Counted from the first letter of the stretch, positions 51,592 to 61,046 are shown. The stretch: DNA of 64,000 bases from Massilia phyllostachyos (GCF_021044825.1 NZ_JAJNOC010000003.1:372001-436000); one strand, 5' to 3'. Made by a program: numbers and translations. The notes: generated by a model from the letters alone, not told the origin.

Positions 51592-52758
51592 ATGACGAGT
51601 TATCAATCATTTGCCGTGGCTGTTGCCGTTTTGTCCACCCTGCTGGGAGCCCATGCACAGGCGCAGGGCATTGCCGTCACCGGCGAACCGCCTCAAGCCA
51701 AGGGCTGGCGCGCCGAGACCGTGGTGTCCGGCCTGCCCCAGCCATGGGGCATGGCCTGGCTGGGCGACGGCCGCATCCTCGTCACCGGCAAGGACGGCAG
51801 CCTGCACCTGGTGGACGGCAAGCGCAGCGTCGAGGTGCCGGTCGAGGGCTTGCCGCAGCTCTTCACGAGCGGCCAGGGCGGCCTGCTCGACATCGCCGTC
51901 CATCCGCAGGACAAGGGCCCGACATCGCGGGTCTACATGACGATGGCCAGCGGCACCTCGAGCGCCAACCGCACGGTGCTGGTGCAGGGCATCTTCGACG
52001 GCAAGCGCGTGCACGGCGTGAAGACCATCTTCACCGCCTCGCCGTCGAAGACCGGCGGCCAGCACTTCGGCTCGCGCATCGTGTTCCTGAAGGACGGCAC
52101 CCTGTTGATGAGCATCGGCGACGGCGGCAACCCGCCCCAGCGCGTCGGCAACATGCTGGCGCGCGAGCAGGCCCAGAACCTCGGCAGCCACAACGGATCG
52201 ATCCTGCGCCTGACGAGCGAGGGCCAGGCCGCGCCCGGCAATCCGCTGGCCGGCAAGCAGGGTGCGCTGCCGGAGCTGTGGAGCATCGGCCACCGCAACA
52301 TCCAGGGCATCGCGGTCGACCCGGCCAGCGGACGCGTCTGGGCCAGCGAGCACGGCCCGCGCGGCGGCGACGAGATCAACCTGATCGAAGGCGGCAAGAA
52401 CTACGGCTGGCCGCTGCAGAGCTACGGCGCCGACTACAGCAGCCGCGAGCCGATCGGGGTCAAGGTAGTGCCGAACATGGAGCAGCCGCTGGTGGCCTGG
52501 GTGCCGTCGCCGGCGCCGTCGGGCCTGGCCTGGTACACCGGCAAGGCCTTCCCGCAATGGCAGGGCAGCCTGTTCTCGGGCGGATTGGCCTCGAAAGATA
52601 TCCGCCGCATCGCTTTCGACGCCCAGGGCAAGGCCGTGAAGCAGGAACGGCTCGACATCGGCAAGCGCGTGCGCGACGTGCGCCAGGGGCCGGACGGGCA
52701 GTTGTATGCATTGACCGACGAAGCGAAAGGCAGCCTGCTGCGCATCGTCCCGCAGTAA
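51592..52758 (+). CDS. PQQ-dependent sugar dehydrogenase (Ysd/aldose type)
   Basis: A 388-residue precursor with a signal peptide (about 1-25, ending AHAQAQG). The six-blade propeller contains HLVDGKRSVEVPVEGLP, SIGDGGNPPQR, SEHGPRGGDEINLIEG and NYGWPLQSYG, matching Ylii/aldose sugar dehydrogenase-like proteins that oxidise sugars to lactones with PQQ. The ATG follows AGGAG at 8 bp. The 135-bp upstream gap shows nothing firm. A second propeller protein at 46935 is only distantly similar. Confidence 0.91.
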   Translation: MTSYQSFAVAVAVLSTLLGAHAQAQGIAVTGEPPQAKGWRAETVVSGLPQPWGMAWLGDGRILVTGKDGSLHLVDGKRSVEVPVEGLPQLFTSGQGGLLDIAVHPQDKGPTSRVYMTMASGTSSANRTVLVQGIFDGKRVHGVKTIFTASPSKTGGQHFGSRIVFLKDGTLLMSIGDGGNPPQRVGNMLAREQAQNLGSHNGSILRLTSEGQAAPGNPLAGKQGALPELWSIGHRNIQGIAVDPASGRVWASEHGPRGGDEINLIEGGKNYGWPLQSYGADYSSREPIGVKVVPNMEQPLVAWVPSPAPSGLAWYTGKAFPQWQGSLFSGGLASKDIRRIAFDAQGKAVKQERLDIGKRVRDVRQGPDGQLYALTDEAKGSLLRIVPQ

Positions 52759-52830
52759 GAACGCACAGGACAACGCATAGGACGCATGCATGCGCGACGC
52801 ATGGATTGTTCGTCATTCGTCGCATTGCCA

Positions 52831-52859
52831 TTGTTGCCACAGGAAAAGCTGCCTAGAAT
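52831..52859 (+). promoter_or_regulatory. Candidate promoter of the M16 peptidase gene
   Basis: TTGTTG (52831-52836), a 17-bp spacer and TAGAAT (52854-52859), 45 bp before the ATG. Confidence 0.4.
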
Positions 52860-52903
52860 GCTTCTCACCATCCATCCCGGATGATCCCTTAGGAGGAAGC
52901 AGC

Positions 52904-55681
52904 ATGGCAGTATCCCTTCGTCGCAGCACCCGCCTGGCCGCGGCACTCGCGCTGGCCTTCGGCGTGTCCGCCGTCCAGGCCGCCCCGGCCAAGCAATCGG
53001 CCACCCCGGACATTCCGATCCCGAACGTCCCCTACACCAAGTTCACCCTGAAGAACGGCCTGACCGTGCTGGTGCACGAGGACCACAAGACCCCGGTGGT
53101 GGCGATCAATACCTGGTATCACGTGGGCTCGAAGAACGAGAAGGTCGGCAAGACCGGCTTCGCCCACCTGTTCGAACACCTGATGTTCAGCGGCAGCGAC
53201 AATTTCAAGAAGACCTACCTGAACGCCATGGAAGGGATCGGCGCGACCGACCTGAACGGCACCACCAATACCGACCGCACCAACTACTTCCAGAACGTGC
53301 CGACCTCGATGCTGGACTATGCGCTGTTCGCCGAGAGCGACCGCATGGGCCACCTGCTCGGCACCGTCGACCAGAAGAAGCTCGACCTGCAGCGCGGCGT
53401 GGTGCAGAACGAGAAGCGCCAGGGCGAGAACCAGCCCTACGGCGTCGCCTACGAGCTGCTGGTCACCAACACCTACCCGGTCGGCCACCCCTATTCCTGG
53501 ACCGTGATCGGCAAGATGGAAGACCTGGACGCGGCCTCGATGACCGACGTGCAGGACTGGTTCAAGAAGAACTACGGCCCGAACAATACCGTGCTGGTGC
53601 TGTCCGGCGACATCACCCCGGAAGTGGCGCGCCAGAAGGTCGAGCAGTACTACGGCCACATTCCTCCAGGCCCGCCGCTGGCCAAGCATGAAGCCTGGAT
53701 CGCCAAGCGCACCGGGACGCACCGCACCAGCGTGCAGGACCGCGTGCCGCAGTCGCGCATCTACCGCACCTGGAACGTGCCGGGCGCGAACACGCCGGAA
53801 GAGGCGCAGCTGGATCTCGCGGCCCTGGTGCTGGGCGGCGGCAAGACCTCGCGCCTGTACAAGCGCCTGGTCTACAAGGACCAGATCGCGACCAGCGCGG
53901 TCGCCAGCGACGACGGTTCCGAAATCGGCGGCCAGTTCGACATGACCCTGACCGCGCGTCCGGGCGCCGACGTGGCGAAGATGGAACGCGCCGCCGACGA
54001 AGAGCTGCAGGCCCTGATGAAGAACGGCCCGACGGAAAGTGAGCTGCGCCTGGCCAAGACCACCATCCTGGCGCGCTATACCCGCATGATCGAGCGCGTC
54101 GGCGGCTTCGGCGGCAAGAGTGACCTGCTGGCGTCCTGCCAGACCTTCACCGGCAACCCGGACTGCTACAAGGTTTATCTGGAACGCATCAAGGCGGCGA
54201 CCCCGGCCAGCGTGAAGAAGGCGATGAACGACTGGCTGAGCGATGGCGACTTCATCCTGCAGGTCGACCCCTACCCGACCGGCCTGATGGCCTCGAAGAC
54301 GGGCCTGGACCGCAGCAAGGAACCGGCGCTCGGCAAACCAATGGCATTGAAGCTCCCGGAAATGCAGAAGGCGACCCTGTCGAACGGCCTGAAGGTGGTG
54401 CTGGCCGAGCGTCACGATGCGCCGGTGGTCAACTTCCAGCTGCTGGTGGACAGCGGCTACGCGTCGGATGCGAAGGACAAGCCGGGTGTCGCCAGCCTCG
54501 CCATGCGCATGCTGGAAGAGGGCACGAAAACCCGTAAATCGCTGGAGATCGGCGAAGCCTTCGAGAGCCTGGGCGCGCAATTCGGCGCCGGCGCCAACCT
54601 CGACAGCGGCATCGTCTACATGAACACGCTCAAGGCCACCATGCCGCAGGCGCTGGGACTGTACTCGGACCTGGTGCTGAACCCGTCCTTCCCGCAGAAC
54701 GAGTTCGAGCGCCTGCAGAAGGACCGCCTGGCCGCGATCGCGCGCGAGAAAACCGTGCCGCAGCTGACCGCCCTGCGCGTGCTGCCGAGCATCCTGTACG
54801 GCCAGGACCACGTCTACGCCAAGCCCTTCACCGGCACCGGCACCGAGGACGCCGTCAAGCGCATGAGCCGCGACGACCTGGTGAAGTACCACGCTACCTG
54901 GTTCAAGCCGAACAATGCGACCCTGCTGGTGGTGGGCGACACGACGCTGGCCGAGATCAAGCCGCAGCTGGAGAAAGCCTTTGCGGGTTGGAAGGCGGGC
55001 GAGGTGCCGAAGAAGGTGCTGGCCGACGTCGCCGCGCCGGCGAAGAGCGTGGTCTACCTGGTCGACCGTCCGGGCGCGCTGCAGAGCGTGATCGTGGGCG
55101 CCCAGCTGGCCGTCCCGCGCAACAGTCCGGACGCGCTGCCGTTGGAAATCGTCAACGACCTGTTCGGCGGCAATTTCAGCTCGCGCATCAACATGAACCT
55201 GCGCGAAGACAAGCACTGGTCCTACGGTGTGCGCAGCCAGCTGCAGGCGGCCATCGGCCAGCGTCCCTTCATGAGCGTCTCGCCGGTGCAGACCGACAAG
55301 ACCCGTGAAGCGATGCAGGAACTGGTGCGCGAGTACCGCGACATCGCCGGCGGCAAGCCGATCACTGCAGAAGAGCTGAAGGCGGCGGTCGACAACGGTA
55401 CACTCGGCCTGCCGGGCGGCTTCGAAACCGCGGGCCAGCTGACCAGCGCCTACACCAACATCGTCCAGTACGGCCTGCCGGAAGACTACTACAACACCTA
55501 CACCCAGAAGGCCCTGTCGCTCACCCCGGCGCAGGCCAATGCCCTGGCGGCGCGCAGCTTCACGCCGGACCGCCTGGTGTGGGTCGTGGTGGGCGACATG
55601 AGCAAGGTCGAGTCGGGCATCCGTTCGCTGAACATCGGCGAAGTGCGCAAGATCGACGCGGACGGCAAGCCGGTGCAGTAA
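52904..55681 (+). CDS. M16 zinc metalloprotease (two-domain, periplasmic)
   Basis: A 925-residue precursor with a signal peptide (about 1-26, ending VQAAPAKQ). The inverted zinc motif HLFEHLMF (HxxEH) is near residue 90, and the distal Glu lies in the VVQNEKRQGENQ region near 170. A second M16 domain (from about 480, VNFQLLVDSGYASDAKDKPG) lacks the HxxEH and forms the inactive half of the clamshell. These enzymes degrade peptides. AGGAGG precedes the ATG, and a strong terminator follows. The full-length two-domain form is the expected size. Confidence 0.93.
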   Translation: MAVSLRRSTRLAAALALAFGVSAVQAAPAKQSATPDIPIPNVPYTKFTLKNGLTVLVHEDHKTPVVAINTWYHVGSKNEKVGKTGFAHLFEHLMFSGSDNFKKTYLNAMEGIGATDLNGTTNTDRTNYFQNVPTSMLDYALFAESDRMGHLLGTVDQKKLDLQRGVVQNEKRQGENQPYGVAYELLVTNTYPVGHPYSWTVIGKMEDLDAASMTDVQDWFKKNYGPNNTVLVLSGDITPEVARQKVEQYYGHIPPGPPLAKHEAWIAKRTGTHRTSVQDRVPQSRIYRTWNVPGANTPEEAQLDLAALVLGGGKTSRLYKRLVYKDQIATSAVASDDGSEIGGQFDMTLTARPGADVAKMERAADEELQALMKNGPTESELRLAKTTILARYTRMIERVGGFGGKSDLLASCQTFTGNPDCYKVYLERIKAATPASVKKAMNDWLSDGDFILQVDPYPTGLMASKTGLDRSKEPALGKPMALKLPEMQKATLSNGLKVVLAERHDAPVVNFQLLVDSGYASDAKDKPGVASLAMRMLEEGTKTRKSLEIGEAFESLGAQFGAGANLDSGIVYMNTLKATMPQALGLYSDLVLNPSFPQNEFERLQKDRLAAIAREKTVPQLTALRVLPSILYGQDHVYAKPFTGTGTEDAVKRMSRDDLVKYHATWFKPNNATLLVVGDTTLAEIKPQLEKAFAGWKAGEVPKKVLADVAAPAKSVVYLVDRPGALQSVIVGAQLAVPRNSPDALPLEIVNDLFGGNFSSRINMNLREDKHWSYGVRSQLQAAIGQRPFMSVSPVQTDKTREAMQELVREYRDIAGGKPITAEELKAAVDNGTLGLPGGFETAGQLTSAYTNIVQYGLPEDYYNTYTQKALSLTPAQANALAARSFTPDRLVWVVVGDMSKVESGIRSLNIGEVRKIDADGKPVQ

Positions 55682-55687
55682 TCGGAG

Positions 55688-55715
55688 CATGGGCGGCGGC
55701 GCCGCCCATGTTTTT
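55688..55715 (+). terminator. Rho-independent terminator of the M16 gene
   Basis: CATGGGCGGC, loop GGC, GCCGCCCATG, then TTTTTC. Confidence 0.88.
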
Positions 55716-55724
55716 CATCATTCG

Positions 55725-56780
55725 TCACATATCGTTGAACAAGGCCGTCGCAATCTTCGCCTGCTCCGATTGCTGCATGTCGGTGTTGTTCAACAACACC
55801 ACGGCCCGGCCGTCCTGCGGGTCGTAAGCCAGCAGGGTTTTATATCCACCCGTGACGCCCGTTTCCCACGCCAGGGTACGGGCGCCTTTTTTCGTGTTCA
55901 CCGTTTTCACCCTGCCTCCCAGCGCATACTCTTCCGACGCCACCTGCACCGTCGAGAGCTCCTTGCGCGCCTTGTCGGACAGCAGCCTGGTGAAATACAC
56001 GGTATCGGCGAGCGCCACCAGGTCGCGCGCCGTGCTGTACAGGGTGCCGCTGGCCGCCACCATCGGCGGCGCCGGCGGCGACTTGCGCTCGCCCGACGTG
56101 CCGTAGCCGACCGCCATGCCGACCGCGTCCTCGTAGCCGGTGCCGGCGAAGCTGGTGTCGCGCACGCCGCTCGGCGCCAGTACCAGTTCCTCCACCGTTT
56201 CCGTGAACGGCTTCTTGTTCGCCCGTTCGACCACGGCGCCGACCAGCACCCAGTTGGTGGGCGAATAATCCCATTTCTCGCCCGGCTTCGCGTTCAGGGC
56301 GCCGGCGCCGAAACGCAGCGCGCCTTCCACCGGGCCGATCTCCAGGTTGCGCACCGACGGATCCTTCTTGAGCGCCTCGGCCAGGCCGTTCGGGATTCCG
56401 CTGCGGTTCGACATCAGCTGGCGCAGGGTGACCGCGCCGTTGGCGGCCGGCAGCTCCGGCAGATGGCGCCCGATCGGCGCGTCGAGGTCGAGCTTGCCCA
56501 TGTCCACCAGGCGCAGCACGGTCACGGCGCTGACCCATTTGGTGGCCGAGCCGATCATGAAGCGGGTGTCCTTCGTGTTCGCCTGCGCTTCCTCGCGCAG
56601 GGCCAGGCCGCGCGCCTCGACGACCAGGGGCGAGCTCTTGCTGTCGCGCACGGCAATTACGCCGCTGTAGTCCTTCGGGACGTGGCGGTCGATCAGCGGG
56701 CCTTGGGTGAGATTGGCCACGGCGGCGCAGCCGGACAGGACCAGAACGGCGGGAACGAAGAGGGTGGAACGCAGACGCAT
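55725..56780 (-). CDS. Lipoprotein serine hydrolase (beta-lactamase family)
   Basis: A 351-residue precursor with lipobox LVLSGC (Cys near residue 18). The serine-dependent fold shows SATK (IGSATKW, nucleophile Ser-x-x-Lys) and YSPTN (the Tyr-x-Asn motif). The third motif reads ETGVTGG in place of the usual HTG, a point substitution worth noting. Likely a periplasmic esterase or D,D-peptidase rather than an antibiotic beta-lactamase. GGAGTT precedes the ATG. It is convergent with the M16 gene. Confidence 0.88.
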   Translation of the reverse strand: MRLRSTLFVPAVLVLSGCAAVANLTQGPLIDRHVPKDYSGVIAVRDSKSSPLVVEARGLALREEAQANTKDTRFMIGSATKWVSAVTVLRLVDMGKLDLDAPIGRHLPELPAANGAVTLRQLMSNRSGIPNGLAEALKKDPSVRNLEIGPVEGALRFGAGALNAKPGEKWDYSPTNWVLVGAVVERANKKPFTETVEELVLAPSGVRDTSFAGTGYEDAVGMAVGYGTSGERKSPPAPPMVAASGTLYSTARDLVALADTVYFTRLLSDKARKELSTVQVASEEYALGGRVKTVNTKKGARTLAWETGVTGGYKTLLAYDPQDGRAVVLLNNTDMQQSEQAKIATALFNDM

Positions 56781-56888
56781 GGGAACTCCAGGTAAGGGAT
56801 TGGCCTGATTGTAGCCGGTGTCCATACGCAAGGGGCGTGCGCCGGGCGCGCGCCGAATCGGGAATACTGAGCCCCTACGGAGGATGCA

Positions 56889-57479
56889 ATGAACGGACAC
56901 ACCCTGAATCTGGCGCGCACCGCGCTGGTCCTGATCGACCTGCAGAACAGCAATGTGAAGCGCGAGCTGGCGCCCTACAGCGCCGAGCAGACCGTCGGCA
57001 ACTGCGTGCTGCTGGCCCAGGAAATGCGCGGCCGCGGCGCGATGGTCGTCTACGTGCGCGTGCTGCTGAACGAATTGCCGACGCCGCTGGCCGACGCCCC
57101 GATGCGCCCACCCGGCGCCGCCGCGCCGCCCTACGACGCCTCCGAACTGGCCGAAATCGCCGGCGTCGAGGCCACCGACCTGGTCGTCGTCAAGCGCCAG
57201 TGGGGCGCCTTCTACGGCACCGACCTCGACCAGCAGCTGCGCCGGCGCGGGATCGACACCATCATCCTGGGCGGCATCGCCACCAACTTCGGCGTGGAGT
57301 CGACGGCGCGGGCGGCGTTCGACCGCAGTTATACGCTGGTGTTCGCGGAGGATGCGATGAGCAGCATGGACGGCGAGGCGCACGGGTTCACGTGCAAGAA
57401 CATCTTCCCGAAGATGGGGCGGGTGCGGTCGACGCGGGCGGTGATCGACATGCTGCAGGCGGGAACCGGGGACGCTTGA
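56889..57479 (+). CDS. Isochorismatase-like hydrolase lacking the usual Cys
   Basis: A 196-residue Rossmann-like protein. Family segments are ALVLIDLQNS with the catalytic Asp, VVKRQWGAFYGTDLD with the Lys, and GIATNFGVESTARAAFD. In cysteine hydrolases the last block reads TNxCVxxTAR; here the Cys is Gly, as in true isochorismatases, so the thiol chemistry of nicotinamidases is not expected. A GGAGG lies 5 bases before the ATG. Substrate unknown. Confidence 0.87.
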   Translation: MNGHTLNLARTALVLIDLQNSNVKRELAPYSAEQTVGNCVLLAQEMRGRGAMVVYVRVLLNELPTPLADAPMRPPGAAAPPYDASELAEIAGVEATDLVVVKRQWGAFYGTDLDQQLRRRGIDTIILGGIATNFGVESTARAAFDRSYTLVFAEDAMSSMDGEAHGFTCKNIFPKMGRVRSTRAVIDMLQAGTGDA

Positions 57480-57507
57480 CAGCTACCAGTAGCCCGCTCC
57501 CCCGGCA

Positions 57508-57594
57508 CGTCGCACCGGCGCAGGCCGGTGCCCAAGTTCGTTGAGCAGCCGATACGCACGCAGAAATCAGGCACCGGCCTGCGCCGGTGCGACG
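57508..57594. repeat. REPIN-like element with perfect 25-bp inverted arms
   Basis: Arms at 57508-57532 and 57570-57594 are exact reverse complements (25 of 25), each itself a GC-rich palindrome with core CACCGGC-GCA-GGCCGGTG. The 37-bp spacer (CAAGTTCGTTGAGCAGCCGA...) is homologous to the spacer at 12782-12817. The whole element is 87 bp, lies between convergent genes and has the REPIN architecture. No RAYT transposase gene is seen in the window. Confidence 0.8.
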
Positions 57595-57616
57595 GTCTTT
57601 GGGCCGGAGGCCCTGA

Positions 57617-58603
57617 TCAACCTTTGCGGTTGATCTCGGCCGTGATCTCGTACGCGCGCAGGCGTGCGGAGTGATCGAAGATCTGCGACGTAATCATCAG
57701 CTCATCCGGCTTGGTGCGCGCGATGAAGCTGCGCAGCTGGCTTTCCACCGTGGCCGGCGACCCGATCGCGGTGCAGGACAGCACCGAATCGAGCATCATG
57801 CGCTCGGCCGTGCCCAGGCTTTCCAGGTAGCCCGGCGCGGGCGGCTGCAGCTTGCCCGGACGCCCGGTGCGCAGGTTCACGAAAGCCTGCTGCATCGAGG
57901 TGGCCAGGACCGCGGCTTCCGCGTCGGTATCGGCGGCGAACACATTGAAGCCCAGCATCACGTACGGCTTGTCGAGCTGCTTCGACGGCCGGAAGGTCGA
58001 GCGGTAGATCTCGATCGCCTGCATCATCATCTGCGGCGCGAAGTGGGACGCGAACGCGTACGGCAGGCCGAGGGCCGCCGCCAGCTGGGCGCCGAACAGG
58101 CTGGAGCCGAGGATCCAGACCGGCACGTCCAGGCCCGCGCCCGGCACCGCACGGACCTGGCGCCGCGGCGAGTCGGCAAAATAATCCATCAGCTCCACCA
58201 CGTCCTGCGGGAATTCGTCGGCATCCGACGCCAGGTTGCGGCGCAGGGCGCGCGCGGTGGTGTGGTCCGAACCCGGGGCGCGGCCCAGGCCGAGGTCGAT
58301 CCGGCCCGGATACAGCGAAGCCAGGGTGCCGAACTGCTCGGCGATCACCAGCGGCGAGTGGTTCGGCAGCATGATGCCGCCGGCGCCGACCCGGATGGTG
58401 CTGGTGCCGGCCGCCACGTGGCTGATCAGGATGCTGGTCGCGGCGCTGGCGATGCCCGGCATGCCGTGGTGCTCGGCCAGCCAGAAGCGCTTGTAGCCCC
58501 AGCGCTCGCCGTGCTGGGCGAGGTCGAGCGAACGTTGGAAGGAGGTGGCCGCATCGCTGCCTTCGGCGATGGGCGCGAGGTCGAGTATGGAAAATGGGAT
58601 CAT
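57617..58603 (-). CDS. LLM-class flavin-dependent oxidoreductase
   Basis: A 328-residue luciferase-like monooxygenase. Features are the N-terminal [33 protein letters not shown] (FMN/substrate site), [24 protein letters not shown] and the [15 protein letters not shown] motif typical of the MsnO8/YhbW-like subgroup. Reduced FMN or F420 is the usual coenzyme; the physiological substrate is unknown. Divergent from the lipoprotein hydrolase at 58739. Confidence 0.92.
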   Translation of the reverse strand: MIPFSILDLAPIAEGSDAATSFQRSLDLAQHGERWGYKRFWLAEHHGMPGIASAATSILISHVAAGTSTIRVGAGGIMLPNHSPLVIAEQFGTLASLYPGRIDLGLGRAPGSDHTTARALRRNLASDADEFPQDVVELMDYFADSPRRQVRAVPGAGLDVPVWILGSSLFGAQLAAALGLPYAFASHFAPQMMMQAIEIYRSTFRPSKQLDKPYVMLGFNVFAADTDAEAAVLATSMQQAFVNLRTGRPGKLQPPAPGYLESLGTAERMMLDSVLSCTAIGSPATVESQLRSFIARTKPDELMITSQIFDHSARLRAYEITAEINRKG

Positions 58604-58738
58604 GTGGTCATGATACGCCGATGGAAGATTTCGCGTGCGAAGCCGCCAGATTCCGCGAGGTTGCTTGCCGAAGCGTAAACATTGACCGGTGCCGGCCCCG
58701 TCCTTATGATCGGTCGGATCATCTTTCCATTTCCGACC

Positions 58739-59956
58739 ATGCTTCGATCGCTATGCCGCCGTACCGCCATCCTCGCTGCCTTGCTGCTCGCCGGCTGCGC
58801 CCATCTACCCGGACGCGGCCCCGGCATGGACCTCGACCCTGAGCGCCTGGCCGAGCTCGACCGCGCCATCGCCGCCAGCATCGCAGGCGGCAGCCTGCCG
58901 GGCGCCGTGTTCCATCTGGAGCGCGACGGCGCGGTGTACGAAAAGGCCTTCGGCGCCTACACCTACGCGCCCGGCGCCACGGCGGTGACGCCGGACACGG
59001 TGTTCGACGCCGCCTCCCTGAGCAAGGTGCTGGCCACCGCGCCCGCCGTGCTGCTGCTGGCCGAAGAGGGCAAGCTCGACCTGGAAGCGCCGCTGGTGCG
59101 CTACTTCCCCGAATGCGCGGGCGGCGGCAAGGACGCCATCACGGTGCGCCACCTGCTGACCCATTCCTCCGGCCTGCCGGCGGGCCTGGCGGCGAAACCG
59201 GCCTGGCAGGGCAGTGAAGCCGCCCATCTGCTGGCCTGTAGCCAGAAGGTGACGCACGCGCCGGGCGCCTTCTTCCGCTACTCCGACATCAACTACATCC
59301 TGCTCGGCCAGCTGGTCGAGAAGGCCTCAGGCGATACCATCGACCGCTTCGTGCAGCAGCGCTTCTACGGGCCGCTGGGCATGCGGGACACCGGCTACCT
59401 GCCGCTCGCGCGCATGCCGGCCGGCGCGATCGCGCCGACCCAGCGCGGCGCCGAGGCCGCCGCCATCACCGCGCACGGCGATCTCGCGCCCGGCCAGCTG
59501 CTGCAAGGCGTGGTGCACGACCCGACCGTGCGCCGCATGGGCATGGTCGGCGGCTCGGCCGGCGTGTTCACCACCGCGCGCGACGTGGCGCGCTTCGCCC
59601 GCATGCTGCTGAACGGCGGCGAGCTGGACGGCGTTCGGGTGCTGGGCCGCGAGTCGGTGCGCCTGCTCACCACCGTGCAGTCGCCGCCCGGACTGGCCGC
59701 GCGCGGCATGGGCATGGACATCGATTCGCCCTATGCCCAGCGGCCGCGCGGCACGGTGTTCCCGCCCGGCTCCTATGGCCACACCGGCTACACGGGCTGC
59801 ATCCTGTGGGTCGATCCGGTCTCGCGCACCTTCTACGTCTTCCTCTCGAACCGGGTCTATCCCGACGACCGGAGCAACGTGCTGCCGCTGTACACCCAGC
59901 TCGGCACCTTGTCGGCGCAGGCGGCCCATGTGCGAGCATCGGTAACTCAACAATAA
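58739..59956 (+). CDS. Lipoprotein serine hydrolase (class C beta-lactamase-like fold)
   Basis: A 405-residue precursor with lipobox LLLAGC (Cys near residue 20). The motifs are complete: SLSK (AASLSKV), YSDIN (Tyr-x-Asn) and HTGYTG near the C-terminus. It resembles penicillin-binding-protein-like esterases (family S12) acting in the periplasm. A TTG-initiated extension to 58682 is not supported; the ATG at 58739 directly precedes the signal sequence. The second S12-type lipoprotein of the window, but not a close paralogue of the one at 55725. Confidence 0.88.
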   Translation: MLRSLCRRTAILAALLLAGCAHLPGRGPGMDLDPERLAELDRAIAASIAGGSLPGAVFHLERDGAVYEKAFGAYTYAPGATAVTPDTVFDAASLSKVLATAPAVLLLAEEGKLDLEAPLVRYFPECAGGGKDAITVRHLLTHSSGLPAGLAAKPAWQGSEAAHLLACSQKVTHAPGAFFRYSDINYILLGQLVEKASGDTIDRFVQQRFYGPLGMRDTGYLPLARMPAGAIAPTQRGAEAAAITAHGDLAPGQLLQGVVHDPTVRRMGMVGGSAGVFTTARDVARFARMLLNGGELDGVRVLGRESVRLLTTVQSPPGLAARGMGMDIDSPYAQRPRGTVFPPGSYGHTGYTGCILWVDPVSRTFYVFLSNRVYPDDRSNVLPLYTQLGTLSAQAAHVRASVTQQ

Positions 59957-60029
59957 AATACTTTTAGTTTTTCCTGCAGGCTACCGTGCGCCTCCCTCAT
60001 TGGCAGATGACTACACTCGGAACCCTAAA

Positions 60030-60048
60030 CAATATCTTTTTGATATTG
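60030..60048. promoter_or_regulatory. Inverted repeat upstream of the Ser/Gly-rich protein gene
   Basis: CAATATC, loop TTTTT, GATATTG: a perfect 7-bp inverted repeat 40 bp before the ATG at 60088, in an A/T-rich spot. It may be an operator or RNA hairpin. Confidence 0.4.
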
Positions 60049-60087
60049 CCGTGCAGTTTGCCCCAATGACGAATTTAGGAGATTGAC

Positions 60088-60702
60088 ATGAAAATGAACA
60101 AACTACTGAAAGGCCTGATGGGTGCTTCCTTCGCCGCCGCCATGTTCGGCGCCACCGCCGTGCACGCACAATCGAGTGACGGTACCCAGAACACCCGCGG
60201 CGCGGGCACCAGCATGAACGACCAGAGCAGCGGCAGCTCGTCGGCCAGCGCGACCAATACCGACACCTCGGGCCAGAACCGCACCAACCGTGGCGCCGAC
60301 CACAGCATGACCGGCACCAGCAGCGCAGCCCAAACCGGCAGCCCGATGGGCGGCCAGGACCGCCAGAGCGGCTCGAGCAGCACCAGCGGCGCGACCGGTT
60401 CCAGCACCAGCGGCGCAACCGGTTCCAGCACCAGCGGTTCGATGGACAACAGCTCGAGCACCACGATGGGCACCGTGCGCGGTTCGGTGAACTCGACCGG
60501 CAGCCTGGGCACCGGCACCATGGATTCGACCGGCGCCAGCAGCGGCTCGACCGGCTCGATGGGTTCGACCGGTTCGATGGGCAGCAGCGGCTCCAGCAGC
60601 ACCCAGGGCTGGAGCGGCTACGACAGCCAGGGCGTGGAAGCCGGCCGCACCAGCACCGGCGCATCGAGCGAACCGCCGACCCGTTCGAGCGGCAACCGCT
60701 AA
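60088..60702 (+). CDS. Exported Ser/Gly/Thr-rich repeat protein
   Basis: A 204-residue precursor with a signal peptide (about 1-27, ending ATAVHAQ). The mature part is almost all Ser, Gly, Thr, Ala and Asn with short tandem repeats: STSGATGS repeated near 98-115 and GSTGSMG units near 153-165. It contains no Cys and no predicted globular core, so it should be disordered, perhaps a surface, matrix or desiccation-type protein. AGGAGATTGAC precedes the ATG. No specific function can be assigned. Confidence 0.75.
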   Translation: MKMNKLLKGLMGASFAAAMFGATAVHAQSSDGTQNTRGAGTSMNDQSSGSSSASATNTDTSGQNRTNRGADHSMTGTSSAAQTGSPMGGQDRQSGSSSTSGATGSSTSGATGSSTSGSMDNSSSTTMGTVRGSVNSTGSLGTGTMDSTGASSGSTGSMGSTGSMGSSGSSSTQGWSGYDSQGVEAGRTSTGASSEPPTRSSGNR

Positions 60703-60943
60703 TCCACCGTTGTTACTCCCCCAATGCGGCCCGCGTGGCCGCATGCGACACCAGCCCGCGCGGCTGGTGTCGTCGTTTACGGCGGAAGTCCAGTGCGTGC
60801 TGCGGCCAAGCAGGCCGTTACGTGCCACCGCGCCCGCGGCGACGCGAAGCCGGCGTGGCCGTTGAAAGGCGTTTCATGGCGGCGTGTGACGTCGCCACGG
60901 TCTATCCGGAGCGCCGAGAAGCCTGAGATCGATGCATGGACTG

Positions 60944-60973
60944 GATGATGTGGTGCGAATGCCGCACATCATC
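60944..60973. promoter_or_regulatory. Inverted repeat upstream of the HD-GYP gene
   Basis: GATGATGTG (60944-60952) and CACATCATC (60965-60973) with a 12-nt loop; a T9 run follows 11 nt later. It could be an operator, or a terminator-like attenuator. Confidence 0.4.
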
Positions 60974-61023
60974 AAAATCGACAATTTTTTTTTCAGATAG
61001 AGAAATAGTGGCGTAGAATCATC

Positions 61024-61046
61024 AATAATTTCCAAGAGGAATTATT
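61024..61046 (+). promoter_or_regulatory. Leader hairpin over the HD-GYP ribosome-binding site
   Basis: AATAATTTCC and GGAATTATT can pair (one bulge), with the Shine-Dalgarno AGAGGA in loop and stem, directly before the ATG at 61049. This suggests possible translational control. Confidence 0.4.

Noticed and set aside
55725..56780. An antibiotic-resistance beta-lactamase
   Set aside because: The S12-type fold and lipobox suit an esterase or peptidase. The third motif is ETG rather than HTG or KTG, and no AmpC features are seen.
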